The position numbers were made by a program, and so were the translations under genes. A stretch of 64,000 nucleotides of DNA, from contig NZ_PDWT01000008.1 in the NCBI RefSeq assembly GCF_010093345.1, forward strand, positions 1-64,000, written 5' to 3'. The DNA comes from Pseudoxanthomonas yeongjuensis (GTDB lineage: Bacteria > Pseudomonadota > Gammaproteobacteria > Xanthomonadales > Xanthomonadaceae). Below are positions 7,701-16,148 of the stretch, piece after piece. The notes below the pieces were generated by a model, which worked only from the letters and a program-made list of their open reading frames with translations, was not told the DNA's origin and made no database searches. Positions within the stretch are counted from its first letter, which is position 1; the number at the start of each line of letters is the position of its first letter.

Positions 7701-10660
7701 AGCGTGCCTGCACTCGAGCCCGGTGCAAGGATGCCGCCATCGGCGATCGTCACCGCACCTGCAATCGCACCCGAACCGCCCAGCCTGCCGCCATCGGCCA
7801 CCGTCGTTGCCGTCTTGCCCAGCGACCCTTCGACCAGCAGCGTCCCCGCGTTGACATTGGTCGCGCCGGTATACGTGTGGGCGCCGGTCAGCACGGTGGT
7901 GCCGGTGCCGATCTGGTTCACCGTCGTCGTGCCACCAATCAGGACGGCCGTGCCGCCTGCGGTGCCGTCATTGGTGAAGGCGTAGTCCGCGTCGTCGTGG
8001 TTGAAGTTGAGCGTCGCGGTGCCGGCGCCACCGGTAACCGAAGCCGAGTCGAGCACGCCTGCCGCGCCGCCCGCGCCGATGTTGAGGGTGCCGGTCGAGC
8101 CAACGATGTTGGCCAGCAGGACATCGAAATCTTTGCCACCGGCATGGACCTCTACCCGGCCGCCATCGTCGATGGTCAACGCACCGTTCCCGGGTTCCTC
8201 GATGAAGGAACCGATATACAGGTCCTCCAGATCGATCCATGCGGAATCGGTGCCTTGCACCCGCACCGTGCTGTGGTTCTCGCTCCGGACACCGATGTAG
8301 CCTCTGGCGCTCGATGACACGCCACCGTCGAGGATCTCTAGCGCTCCCGCTCCGTCATAGCCGACGAAAAGATCGCCGTCGTTGATCCAGGCGGAACCAT
8401 TGCCGGTCACCGTGGCCTTGCTGCCGGTTGCACCCGCGTGGTTTGCGATACGGGCGCTCGCACTCGAGACCGTGCCGCCGGCTTCGACGAGCAGCACGCC
8501 GGTACCAGCGAAGCCGACGGAAATAGGTCCCGAGTTGGTCCAGTCGGAATCGATACCGGACACCTTGACCTCGCCCGATCCCCCGGAGCCGATGTATCCT
8601 TCCCCGCTCTCCATGCGGCCGCCGCCGAGGATCTCCAGCGATCCCGTCCCCGCATTGCCGACGTGCAACTTTTTCTGCGTCCAGGTGGAGCCGGCGCCAT
8701 CCACCGTCACCGCGCCGGTCGAGCCGGTGCTGTCGCCGATGACCGCGACGTCGCCCGATACTTCGGCGCCACCCAGGATCGACAACATCCCGTGGCCAAA
8801 ATAGCCGATCCGCACCCTGCCGTTGTCGACGAATGTCCAGCGCGAACCGGCGCCGGTCACCGTGACCGACCCCGTTGAGCCCGCCCCGGTGCCAATGCCG
8901 GTTTCCGCGCTCTCCACCAGGCCGCCTGCTTCGATGGTCAGCGTGCCGTTGCCCTCCTGGCCAACATTGAGTCCACCGGCATTGATCCAGCTGGAACCGG
9001 GCCCGGCCACCGTGACTTCGCCCACCGAGCCGTGGCTGGAACCGATGGAGCCGGACCCGTTTTCTACGCGGCCGCCGTCCTCGATAGACAGTGCACCGAT
9101 GCCGGCGAAGCCGACGTAAAGATCTTCCAGTCCGGTCCACGCAGAGCCGGCGCCCTGCACCAGCATCGTGCTTTGCGCATCGCCCTGGTTGCCGACGATG
9201 CCGTAGGTGCTCGTCACCACGCCGCCGTTGCCCAGAGTCACCTGCCCGAGGCCGAAGTTGCCGATGACCAGGCTTTCCCCGGCATTCCATTGCGAGCCCT
9301 CGCCATCCACCAGCACCGTGCCGTCGCCGCCATTGCTGACCACGCTCTCCAGGCTGGACACCACGCCGCCGTCGAGGATCTCCAGCGTCCCCGCACCGGC
9401 AACGCCGACGTGCAACCCGCCGTCATTGGTCCAGGTGGAACCGGCGCCGGTCACCGTGGCCTTGCCGACCGAGCCTGTTTCGCTGCCGATGAATGCGTGC
9501 TGGTTGCCGACCATGCCGCCGGCTTCGACGAGCAGCGTGCCGGTGCCCGCATTGCCAACAGCAAGGTTTCCCGAGCTGGTCCAAGTGGAATCGACGCCGG
9601 TCACCGTGACCTCGCCACCCGAGCCTGCTTCGTTGCCGATGAACGCGCTCTGGTTGCCGACCGTGCCGCCGGCTTCGACGAACAGCCTGCCGCCACCCGT
9701 ATCGCCAACGAGAAGGTCTTCCGAGTTGATCCAGCTGGAGCCGGTGCCGGTCACGGTCGCCTCGCCGAGGGCTATGATGCCAAGGACGCCGCTCTCGCTG
9801 ACAATCGACCCACCGGCCTCGACAAGCAGCGTGCCGACTCCTAGATTGCCGACCCGCAGTTGGTGCGAAATGCTCCAACTGGAATCCACGCCGGTCACCG
9901 TGGCCTCGCCGACAGCATTCCAATTGGCGCCGACGGTCCCTGAACCACTTCTTGCCTGCCCACCGTCCTGAAGGACGAGGGTACCCTTGCTATACGAAGC
10001 GTGGCCAACAGCGATGTCACCTTCCGCAAAGAGCTCGGAACCGGCACCGTCCACCGTGACCTGCCCGACAGCACCGGCCCCCCTACCGATACTGACCTCT
10101 CTTTTTGCTTCGACTACGCCACCATTTTCGATGTCAAGCCTGCCGATACTGTCGGAACCCGCACCAACGGAAACGTCAAATGCAGTCGTACTCCAACGGG
10201 AGCCCGGACCAGTCACCGTAACGGTGCCTCCGCTGCTGTCGTCGCCAATATCTCCTTTAAAGCTGCTCAATGTGCCGCCGCCAGAGATGGTCAATGCACC
10301 ACCGATATGGAGAAATGAAGTGAATGCATCGCCACCGCTGATCTCGGGATTGTGTTGAGTAGCGTCGATGACCACGTTCGTTTCATCCGTCGGCAAGCCG
10401 TCACTCCAGTTGCCCTCTTCGAACCATCTGCCGGATACCTCGCCCGTCCAGTTACTGCTGTCCTTGGCATGCGCAGGCGAACCCACAAACGCAAAGGTCA
10501 TCGCGGTTGCCATCACCAGCGCCACCTGTGTCTCACGTCGGCTCGGTACGGTTGCCACTCGCTTGCACGATGCCAATGCATCGCAGACGGCCAGCGTCAG
10601 CAAGGAACGGGGGGACGGGTTTGCCTTGTGCTTGCGCACGATGCGATGGTTGCGTTGCAT
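4790..10660 (-). CDS. Giant autotransporter (type Va secretion), paralogue 1
   Basis: This 1956-residue self-secreting surface protein starts at ATG 10660. The upstream GGAG and the alignment with the paralogue at 16064 favour this over longer frames. An extended signal peptide covers about residues 1-70, ending TFAFVGSPAHA. The passenger carries about 14 copies of a roughly 50-residue repeat of the T5SS/PEP-CTERM-associated kind (VGNAGTGTLLVEAGG, VTVTGAGSTW). Autotransporter-associated beta-strand (PATR) repeats follow (GTLVLSGANSYEGGTR, TLTLTGANTYTGGTR). The last 280 residues form an outer-membrane beta-barrel ending in GAGVRWRW with a terminal aromatic. A Cys pair (CGDGTFNQC) precedes the barrel. 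It is the last gene of a three-paralogue tandem. Adhesion or biofilm is the usual family role, inferred here. Confidence 0.9.
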   Translation of the reverse strand: MQRNHRIVRKHKANPSPRSLLTLAVCDALASCKRVATVPSRRETQVALVMATAMTFAFVGSPAHAKDSSNWTGEVSGRWFEEGNWSDGLPTDETNVVIDATQHNPEISGGDAFTSFLHIGGALTISGGGTLSSFKGDIGDDSSGGTVTVTGPGSRWSTTAFDVSVGAGSDSIGRLDIENGGVVEAKREVSIGRGAGAVGQVTVDGAGSELFAEGDIAVGHASYSKGTLVLQDGGQARSGSGTVGANWNAVGEATVTGVDSSWSISHQLRVGNLGVGTLLVEAGGSIVSESGVLGIIALGEATVTGTGSSWINSEDLLVGDTGGGRLFVEAGGTVGNQSAFIGNEAGSGGEVTVTGVDSTWTSSGNLAVGNAGTGTLLVEAGGMVGNQHAFIGSETGSVGKATVTGAGSTWTNDGGLHVGVAGAGTLEILDGGVVSSLESVVSNGGDGTVLVDGEGSQWNAGESLVIGNFGLGQVTLGNGGVVTSTYGIVGNQGDAQSTMLVQGAGSAWTGLEDLYVGFAGIGALSIEDGGRVENGSGSIGSSHGSVGEVTVAGPGSSWINAGGLNVGQEGNGTLTIEAGGLVESAETGIGTGAGSTGSVTVTGAGSRWTFVDNGRVRIGYFGHGMLSILGGAEVSGDVAVIGDSTGSTGAVTVDGAGSTWTQKKLHVGNAGTGSLEILGGGRMESGEGYIGSGGSGEVKVSGIDSDWTNSGPISVGFAGTGVLLVEAGGTVSSASARIANHAGATGSKATVTGNGSAWINDGDLFVGYDGAGALEILDGGVSSSARGYIGVRSENHSTVRVQGTDSAWIDLEDLYIGSFIEEPGNGALTIDDGGRVEVHAGGKDFDVLLANIVGSTGTLNIGAGGAAGVLDSASVTGGAGTATLNFNHDDADYAFTNDGTAGGTAVLIGGTTTVNQIGTGTTVLTGAHTYTGATNVNAGTLLVEGSLGKTATTVADGGRLGGSGAIAGAVTIADGGILAPGSSAGTLTVGSLTLEEGATLDYELGRAGVIGDGVNDLVEVTGNLTLDGTLDITDIGGFGAGVYRLMNYGGDLTDKGLGIGDVPDGGDPQDLFVQTAIGGQVNLVNSAGLTLSFWDGSVASEHNNDAIDDGDGMWNAGNDNWTASDGTLNGRWHDGTFAVFGGTAGNVEVVGEQAIAGLQFMSGYTLTAGTDGALRIDGADSVIRVDPDVTATIDVAITGAGGLVKTDTGTLVLSGANSYEGGTRIDLGTLSVASDTNLGDAAGGIAFDGGTLQTTAAFASARDMDLQAGGGTFLTDADLGLGGVVSGAGTLTKNGDGTLTLTGANTYTGGTRVLDGTLVGDTGSIRGDLANNGTVVFDQADDATFAGKIAGSGTMTKEGVGVLTLTGNSALDWSIDAGALVAQAKQFGGDASIADGARLRFTEATGTYAGTLSGAGAFEIAGGNTVFALTGNSAAFTGTTSLESGTLQLGGTLGGNTRIANGAVLGGIGTLGSVDNHGTIAPGNSIGTLTLTGDYLHHDDATLLAEIEQGGTSDLLDIAGSATIEGGTVEVTKAPGQYEGGTRYTLIDAAGGVTGTFGTLDQDLPFLDLLLGYDANHVYLDVQRNEVDFNIVCGDGTFNQCQVAGALDRIADGEASADMKAALAAVTTLDLPGAQAAFDTLSGEAHGSLTGILLEGHALYGQAVSRRIADRRDETGAGRLQGGAWVRAYGASSDLEGDGNAHAADFEQRGLAVGFDAWGDEHWLIGASFNAMSIDADFRPGDRGEADTKNASLYTSFQGEHAYLDAVTSFAWWNNGITRAIVVGDIERQARSEYGGHRFATHLEAGWNFALGQRQQLTPLVSVEYAKLDQEGFREEGAQDLGLIGRSQDVERTTVSAGLRWTTAFERGDWTFEPTLQARWLHAVGDEYAEQDVAFAGAPDIGYRVRGVSWPQDRGLLGVGLQMRHGDNLDLFVDVDYQQGGGLEAKNLGAGVRWRW

Positions 10661-10754
10661 GGTGGACTCCATGGGGTCGTGCATCTGGGTGTTGTGTCGT
10701 GTTTGGGATGGAACGTGTGTGCCGCTACTGGCGGGAGCGGATGCAGGCCAGCGG

Positions 10755-13700
10755 TTACCAGCGCCAGCGCAGGCCCGCACCGAAGCTGGCCGACTTGAAC
10801 CCGTCACCGGCCTGGTAATCGACATCGGCAAAGACATCGAGCGTGTCGCGGCTGGCCTGCAAGCCGATGCCGACCAGGCCGCGGTCCTCCGGCACCGTCA
10901 CCCCGCGTACCCGGAAGGAGGTGTCCGGCGCGCCAGCGAAGGCCACGTCGAACTCGGCGTCCAGATCGCCGAACGTATGCAGCCAGCGCGCCTGCGCCGT
11001 TGGTGCGAACGTCCAGGTGCCAGCGCTGAACTCTCCCGTCCAGCGCACGCCCGCACCTGCCACCGTGCGCTCCACGTCCTGGCTGCGGCCGATCAGGTTC
11101 ACCTCGTCCGCCCCGTCTTCGCGGAAGCCCTCGGTCGAGAGCTTGTTGAACTCCACCGACAGCAACGGCTGCAGGGTCGAGTTGCCCAGGTCGTAGGTCA
11201 GGCCCGCTTCCAGTGCCAGTGCGATCCGGTCCATGCCGTAATCGCTGCGTGCTTCGCGGGCGAGGCTGCCCACCGCGATCCGCCGCTGCACTTCGCTGTT
11301 CCACCAGGCGAAGCTCGCCACCGCATCCAGGTATCCGCGCTCGCCCTGCACGCTGGTGTACAGCGACACGTTCTTCGCATCGGCTTCGGCACCGTCGCCT
11401 GCGCGGAAGTCGGCATCGAGCTTGAGCGTGTTCACGCTGGCACCGATCAGCCACGACTCGCTTGCCCAGGCATCGACACCGACCGCCAGGCCGTACAGCT
11501 CCAGCCGCGCGCCATGCGCGTTGCCGTCGCCGTCCAGTTCGCTGCCCATCCCGTAACCGCGTGCCCAGGCGCCGCCCTGCAGGCGTTGCGCGCCTACCGC
11601 TTCGCGTCGTTCGGCGATGCGCCGGGTCACGGTCTGGCCGTACAGCGCATGGCCTTCGAGCATTGCACCGGCTGCGCTGGCGTGGGCTTCGCCCGACAGG
11701 GTGTCGAACGCGGCCTGCGCGCCGGGCAGGCTCAGCGTGGTGACTTCGGTCAGGACCGTCTTGAGGTCGTCACTTATCTCCCCATCGGCAATGCGGTCCA
11801 GCGCGCCGGCCACCTGGCACTGGTTGAACGTGCCGTCGCCGCAGACGATGTTGAAGTCGACTTCGTTGCGCTGCACGTCCAGGTACACGTGGTTGGCGTC
11901 GTAGCCCAGCAGCAGATCGAGGAACGGCAGGTCCTGGTCGAGCGTGTCGAAGTTGCCGGTCACCCCACCGGCGGCATCGATCAACGTGTAGCGGGTGCCG
12001 CCTTCGTACTGGCCGGGCAGCTTGACGATCTCCACCGTGCCGCCTTCGATCGTCGCGCTGCCGGCGATGTCGAGCAGGTCGCTGTCGCCGCCCGGTTCGA
12101 TCTCGGCCAGCAGGGTGGCGTCGTCGCGGTGGAGGTAGTCGCCGGTGAGCGTCAGCGTGCCGATCGAGTTGCCGGGGGCGATCGTGCCATGGTTGTCGAC
12201 GCTACCGAGCATGCCGATGCCGGTCAGCCAGGCGCCGTTGGCGACCAGTGTGTTGCCGCCGAGCGCGCCGCCCAGTTGCAGCGTGCCGCTTTCCAGCGAT
12301 GTCGTGCCGGTGAAGCCGGCGCTGTCGCCGGTGAGTGCGAAGATCCCGTCGCCAGCGATCTCGAAGGCGCCTGTGCCCGACAGTTTCCCGCCGTAGCGGC
12401 CGTCGCCCTGTTCGTCGAAGCGCAGCAGTGCGCCATCGGCGATGTTTGCATCGCCGGTGAACAGGGTGCTGCGGCTGGCCAGGGCACCGGCGTCGATGCT
12501 CCAGTCCAGTGCGCTGTTGCCCGTGAGCGTCAAGGCACCATCACCGCGCTTGGCCATCGTGCCGTCGCCGGAGATCGCACCGGCGAACGTGTCGTCGTCG
12601 GCCTGGTCGAACACCACCGTGCCGTCGTTGGCGAGATTGCCGCGGATCGAACCGGTGTCGCCCACGAGCATGCCGTCCAGCACGCGGGTGTCGCCGGCGT
12701 AGGTGTTCTCGCCCGCAAGCGTCAAAGTGCCGTCGCCGTCCTTGGTCAGCGTGCCGGCGCCGGAGACGACGCCGCCGAGACCGAGGTCGGCGTCGGTCAG
12801 GAACGTACCGCCACCGGCTTGCAGATCCACGTCGCGCGCACTGGCGAACGCGGTAGTGGTCTGCAGCGTGCCGCCATCGAAGGACAGGCCGCCTGCGGCG
12901 TCGCCGAGGTTGTCATCGGACGCGACCTGCAACGTGCCGAGATCGATGCGCGTGCCGCCTTCGTAGCTGTTCGCACCCGACAGCACCAGCGTGCCAGTGT
13001 CGGTCTTGACCAGGCCGCCGGTGCCGGTGATGGCGACATCGATGGTCGCGGTGACGTCGGGATCCACGCGGATCACCGAGTCGGCGCCGTCGATGCGCAA
13101 TGCACCATCTGTGCCCGTTGTCAGCGTGTAGCCCGACATGAACTGCAGGCCCGCGATCGCCTGCTCGCCGACGACGTCGACCTTGCCGGCCGTGCCGCCG
13201 AACACCGCGAAGGTGCCGTTGTCCCAGCGGCCGTTCGTCGCGCCGTTGGCCGTGGTCCAGTTGCTGTTGCCGGCGTCCCAGGTGCCACCACCACCCTCGA
13301 TGACGTCGTTGTCGTGCGCCGTCGCACCATCCCAGAACGTCAGCGTCAGGCCGGCGGTGCTGACCAGGTTCACCTGGCCGGCGAACGTGGTCAGCACGGA
13401 CAGGTCGTTGGCGTCGACGCCAGCGGGGCGCGTGCCGATCTCCAGCCCGTTGTCGATCAGGTCGCCGCCGTAGTTGATCAGCCGGTACACGCCGGCGCCG
13501 AAGCCGCCGATGTCGGTGATGTCCAGCGTGCCGTCGAGGGTCAGGTTGCCGGTGACCTTGATCAGGTCGTTAACGCCGTCGAAGACTGTATCGGCCTGAC
13601 CAAGCTCGTAATCGAGGGTCGCGCCTTCCTCAAGCGTCAACGAACCGACCGTCAGCGTGCCTGCGCTCGAACCCGGCGCAAGGATGCCGCCATCGGCAAT

Positions 13701-16064
13701 CGTCACTGCGCCGGCGATCGAACCCGAACCGCCCAGCGTTGCACCATCGACCACCGTCGTTGCCGTGTCGCCCAGCGACCCTTCGACCCGCAGCGTCCCC
13801 GCGTTGACGTTGGTCGCGCCGGTATAGGTGTGGGCGCCGGTCAGCACGGTGGTGCCCGTGCCGATCTGGTTGACCGTGGTCGTGCCGTCGATCAGGACAG
13901 CCGTCCCACTGGCGGTGCCGTCGTTGCTGAAGAAATAGTTCGCGTCGTTATGGTTGAAGTTGAGTATCGCGATGCCGTCGCCACTGGTAATCGAAGCCGC
14001 GTCGAACACGCCCGCCGCGCCACCCGCGCCGATGTTGAGCGTGCCGCTGGAGCCGGCGTATCCACCCAGCACGACACCGGCACCCGGGATGCCGGCCATG
14101 ACCTCCACCCGGCCGCCCTCCGCGAGGGTCAGTGCACCGTTCCCTTGCAGGCCTAGATACAGGCCTTGCAGACCGGTCCATGCCGATCCGGCGCCCTGCA
14201 CCAGCACCGTGCCGAGCTCCTGGCCCTGGTTGCCGATGGCGGCGTACATGCTCGTCATCGCGCCACCGTTGCTGAGGGTCACCTGCCCGGAGCCGTCGTT
14301 GCCGACGACGAGCCCGCCGCCGATGTCCCATCGCGAACCGGCGCCGTCCACCAGCACCGCGCCGTCACCGGCATTGGCGTTGCCGACCACGCCTTCCACG
14401 CTGCCCACCACGCCACCATCGCGGATCTCCAGCACGCCCGAACCGGCGTTGCCGACCCACAGCCCGTGATCGTTGATCCAGGCAGAGCCCTCGCCGGTCA
14501 CCGTGACCTCACCGACCGAGCCCGCTTCGTTGCCGATGAAGCTGTGCAGGTTGCGGACCCGGCCGCCGGCTTCGACGAGCAGCAAGCCGGCGCCGGCATC
14601 GCCGACGGTGAGATTGCCCGCGTCGATTTCCCAGCTGGAATAGGTGCCGGCGGAATCGACACCGCTCACCCTGACCTTGCCATCCGAGCCCGCCGCCGTA
14701 CCGATGGAACCCGATGCGCTTTCCACATGGCCGCCATCGAGGACCTCCAGGATTCCTTCTCCTCCCTTGCCGACGGACAACGCCCCCCGGTTGGTCCAGG
14801 TGGAGCCGGTGCCGGTCACCAATGCCCGGCTGTCGGTCGAGTCCGCGGTGTTGCCGATGATGCCCTCCTGGTTGTCGAGCACGCCGGCGTTGTCGACGGA
14901 CAGTTTTCCGGTCCCCGCGTCACCGACCAGAAGATCTCCCGTGATGCCCAGGCGAGAGCTGACGGTGGCGGCATCGAAGCCGCTCACCCTGACCCGACCT
15001 TCCGAACCCGTGCCGGAACCGAGGGAAACCGACGCGCTTTCCACCAGGCCGCCGAAGAGGACCTCCATCGACCCCAGGCGGGTCTCGCCGACCAGAAGCC
15101 CACCCGCATTGGTCCAGGTGGAGCCGCTGCCGATCACCTCGACCCCGCCATCCGGGGCCGTGCCGGAATTGATGGAACCCGATGCGCTTTCCACCAGGCC
15201 GCCGTCGAGGATCCGCAACAAGCCCTGCCCTTCCCTGCCGACGGTCAACGCCCCCCCGTTTGTCCAGGTAGAGCCACTGCCGGTCACCGTGGCCTCGCCG
15301 ACCGAGCCTGCTTCGTTGCCGATGATCCCTTCCTGGTTGTCGACCGCACCGCCGGCTTCGATGAGCAGCCTGCCGGTGCCCGCATTGCCGACGAAAAGGT
15401 TTCTCCGGTTGCTCCAACTCGATTCCGTGCCGGTCACCGTGACCTCGCCGACCGACCCGTCTCCATTGCCGACGACAACGTCGCTGTTGAAGACTGTGAC
15501 CGTGCCCCCGGCTTCGACGCGCAGCGTGCCGGTGCCAGCATCGCCGACAACAAACGGGCCGTCGACGCGCCACTGGGAATCTCCGCCACTGACGAGCGCC
15601 GCCCCCTGCGTGCCGGGATCGAAGCCGATCCAGACACTCCTGCTGTCGAGCCAGCCGCCATCGGTGATCCGGAAGTTTCCGATGCCGCCGCTCTCATAGC
15701 CGATCCACATCAAGGAAATGCGGGAGTATCGGCCGTCGGTCACGGCCGGCGTGTGGTTGCCCGCGCCGATGATCACGTCATCGACAATGGTGGGCTCCGC
15801 GCCCTGACTCCAGTTGTCGCCATCGAACCAGTCGCTCGACTCCTCGCCCGTCCAAGTGGTGATGGACTGGGCATGCGCAGGCAAGCCCGCAAACGCAAAC
15901 GTCATCGCAGTTGCCATCACCAGCGCCGCCTGCGTCCCGCGCCGGCGCGGCGCGGCGGCCGTTTGCCTGCACGAGGCCAGCGCATCGGAGACGGCCAGCG
16001 TCAACAAGGAACGGGCGGACGAGATTGTCTGGTGCTTGCGCACGATGCGATGGCTGTGTTGCAT
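10755..16064 (-). CDS. Giant autotransporter (type Va secretion), paralogue 2
   Basis: This 1769-residue paralogue of the gene at 4790 starts at ATG 16064 with GGGGAAAG upstream. Its signal peptide ends TFAFAGLPAHA. The passenger holds about 10 T5SS/PEP-CTERM-associated repeats (VTGSGSTW type) and then PATR repeats. The C-terminal 280-residue barrel ends in GAGLRWRW. From the PATR region to the stop it matches paralogue 1 closely at DNA level with an offset near 5.96 kb, showing tandem duplication. It lies 84 bp after the truncated paralogue and 94 bp before paralogue 1, so co-transcription is likely. The N-terminal repeats are more diverged than the C-terminal half, as expected if the barrels are kept alike by gene conversion. 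Confidence 0.9.
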   Translation of the reverse strand: MQHSHRIVRKHQTISSARSLLTLAVSDALASCRQTAAAPRRRGTQAALVMATAMTFAFAGLPAHAQSITTWTGEESSDWFDGDNWSQGAEPTIVDDVIIGAGNHTPAVTDGRYSRISLMWIGYESGGIGNFRITDGGWLDSRSVWIGFDPGTQGAALVSGGDSQWRVDGPFVVGDAGTGTLRVEAGGTVTVFNSDVVVGNGDGSVGEVTVTGTESSWSNRRNLFVGNAGTGRLLIEAGGAVDNQEGIIGNEAGSVGEATVTGSGSTWTNGGALTVGREGQGLLRILDGGLVESASGSINSGTAPDGGVEVIGSGSTWTNAGGLLVGETRLGSMEVLFGGLVESASVSLGSGTGSEGRVRVSGFDAATVSSRLGITGDLLVGDAGTGKLSVDNAGVLDNQEGIIGNTADSTDSRALVTGTGSTWTNRGALSVGKGGEGILEVLDGGHVESASGSIGTAAGSDGKVRVSGVDSAGTYSSWEIDAGNLTVGDAGAGLLLVEAGGRVRNLHSFIGNEAGSVGEVTVTGEGSAWINDHGLWVGNAGSGVLEIRDGGVVGSVEGVVGNANAGDGAVLVDGAGSRWDIGGGLVVGNDGSGQVTLSNGGAMTSMYAAIGNQGQELGTVLVQGAGSAWTGLQGLYLGLQGNGALTLAEGGRVEVMAGIPGAGVVLGGYAGSSGTLNIGAGGAAGVFDAASITSGDGIAILNFNHNDANYFFSNDGTASGTAVLIDGTTTVNQIGTGTTVLTGAHTYTGATNVNAGTLRVEGSLGDTATTVVDGATLGGSGSIAGAVTIADGGILAPGSSAGTLTVGSLTLEEGATLDYELGQADTVFDGVNDLIKVTGNLTLDGTLDITDIGGFGAGVYRLINYGGDLIDNGLEIGTRPAGVDANDLSVLTTFAGQVNLVSTAGLTLTFWDGATAHDNDVIEGGGGTWDAGNSNWTTANGATNGRWDNGTFAVFGGTAGKVDVVGEQAIAGLQFMSGYTLTTGTDGALRIDGADSVIRVDPDVTATIDVAITGTGGLVKTDTGTLVLSGANSYEGGTRIDLGTLQVASDDNLGDAAGGLSFDGGTLQTTTAFASARDVDLQAGGGTFLTDADLGLGGVVSGAGTLTKDGDGTLTLAGENTYAGDTRVLDGMLVGDTGSIRGNLANDGTVVFDQADDDTFAGAISGDGTMAKRGDGALTLTGNSALDWSIDAGALASRSTLFTGDANIADGALLRFDEQGDGRYGGKLSGTGAFEIAGDGIFALTGDSAGFTGTTSLESGTLQLGGALGGNTLVANGAWLTGIGMLGSVDNHGTIAPGNSIGTLTLTGDYLHRDDATLLAEIEPGGDSDLLDIAGSATIEGGTVEIVKLPGQYEGGTRYTLIDAAGGVTGNFDTLDQDLPFLDLLLGYDANHVYLDVQRNEVDFNIVCGDGTFNQCQVAGALDRIADGEISDDLKTVLTEVTTLSLPGAQAAFDTLSGEAHASAAGAMLEGHALYGQTVTRRIAERREAVGAQRLQGGAWARGYGMGSELDGDGNAHGARLELYGLAVGVDAWASESWLIGASVNTLKLDADFRAGDGAEADAKNVSLYTSVQGERGYLDAVASFAWWNSEVQRRIAVGSLAREARSDYGMDRIALALEAGLTYDLGNSTLQPLLSVEFNKLSTEGFREDGADEVNLIGRSQDVERTVAGAGVRWTGEFSAGTWTFAPTAQARWLHTFGDLDAEFDVAFAGAPDTSFRVRGVTVPEDRGLVGIGLQASRDTLDVFADVDYQAGDGFKSASFGAGLRWRW

Positions 16065-16148
16065 GGTGGACTTTCCCCTGGTTCTTCTATTGGTTGGATG
16101 ACTGCATTTGCCTTGCGTGGCGCGCGAACCGCCGCACCGGACCGCGCC

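Noticed and set aside
6167-8317. 716-codon plus-strand frame
   Set aside because: It is antisense to the PATR region of the first autotransporter and has no recognisable domain.
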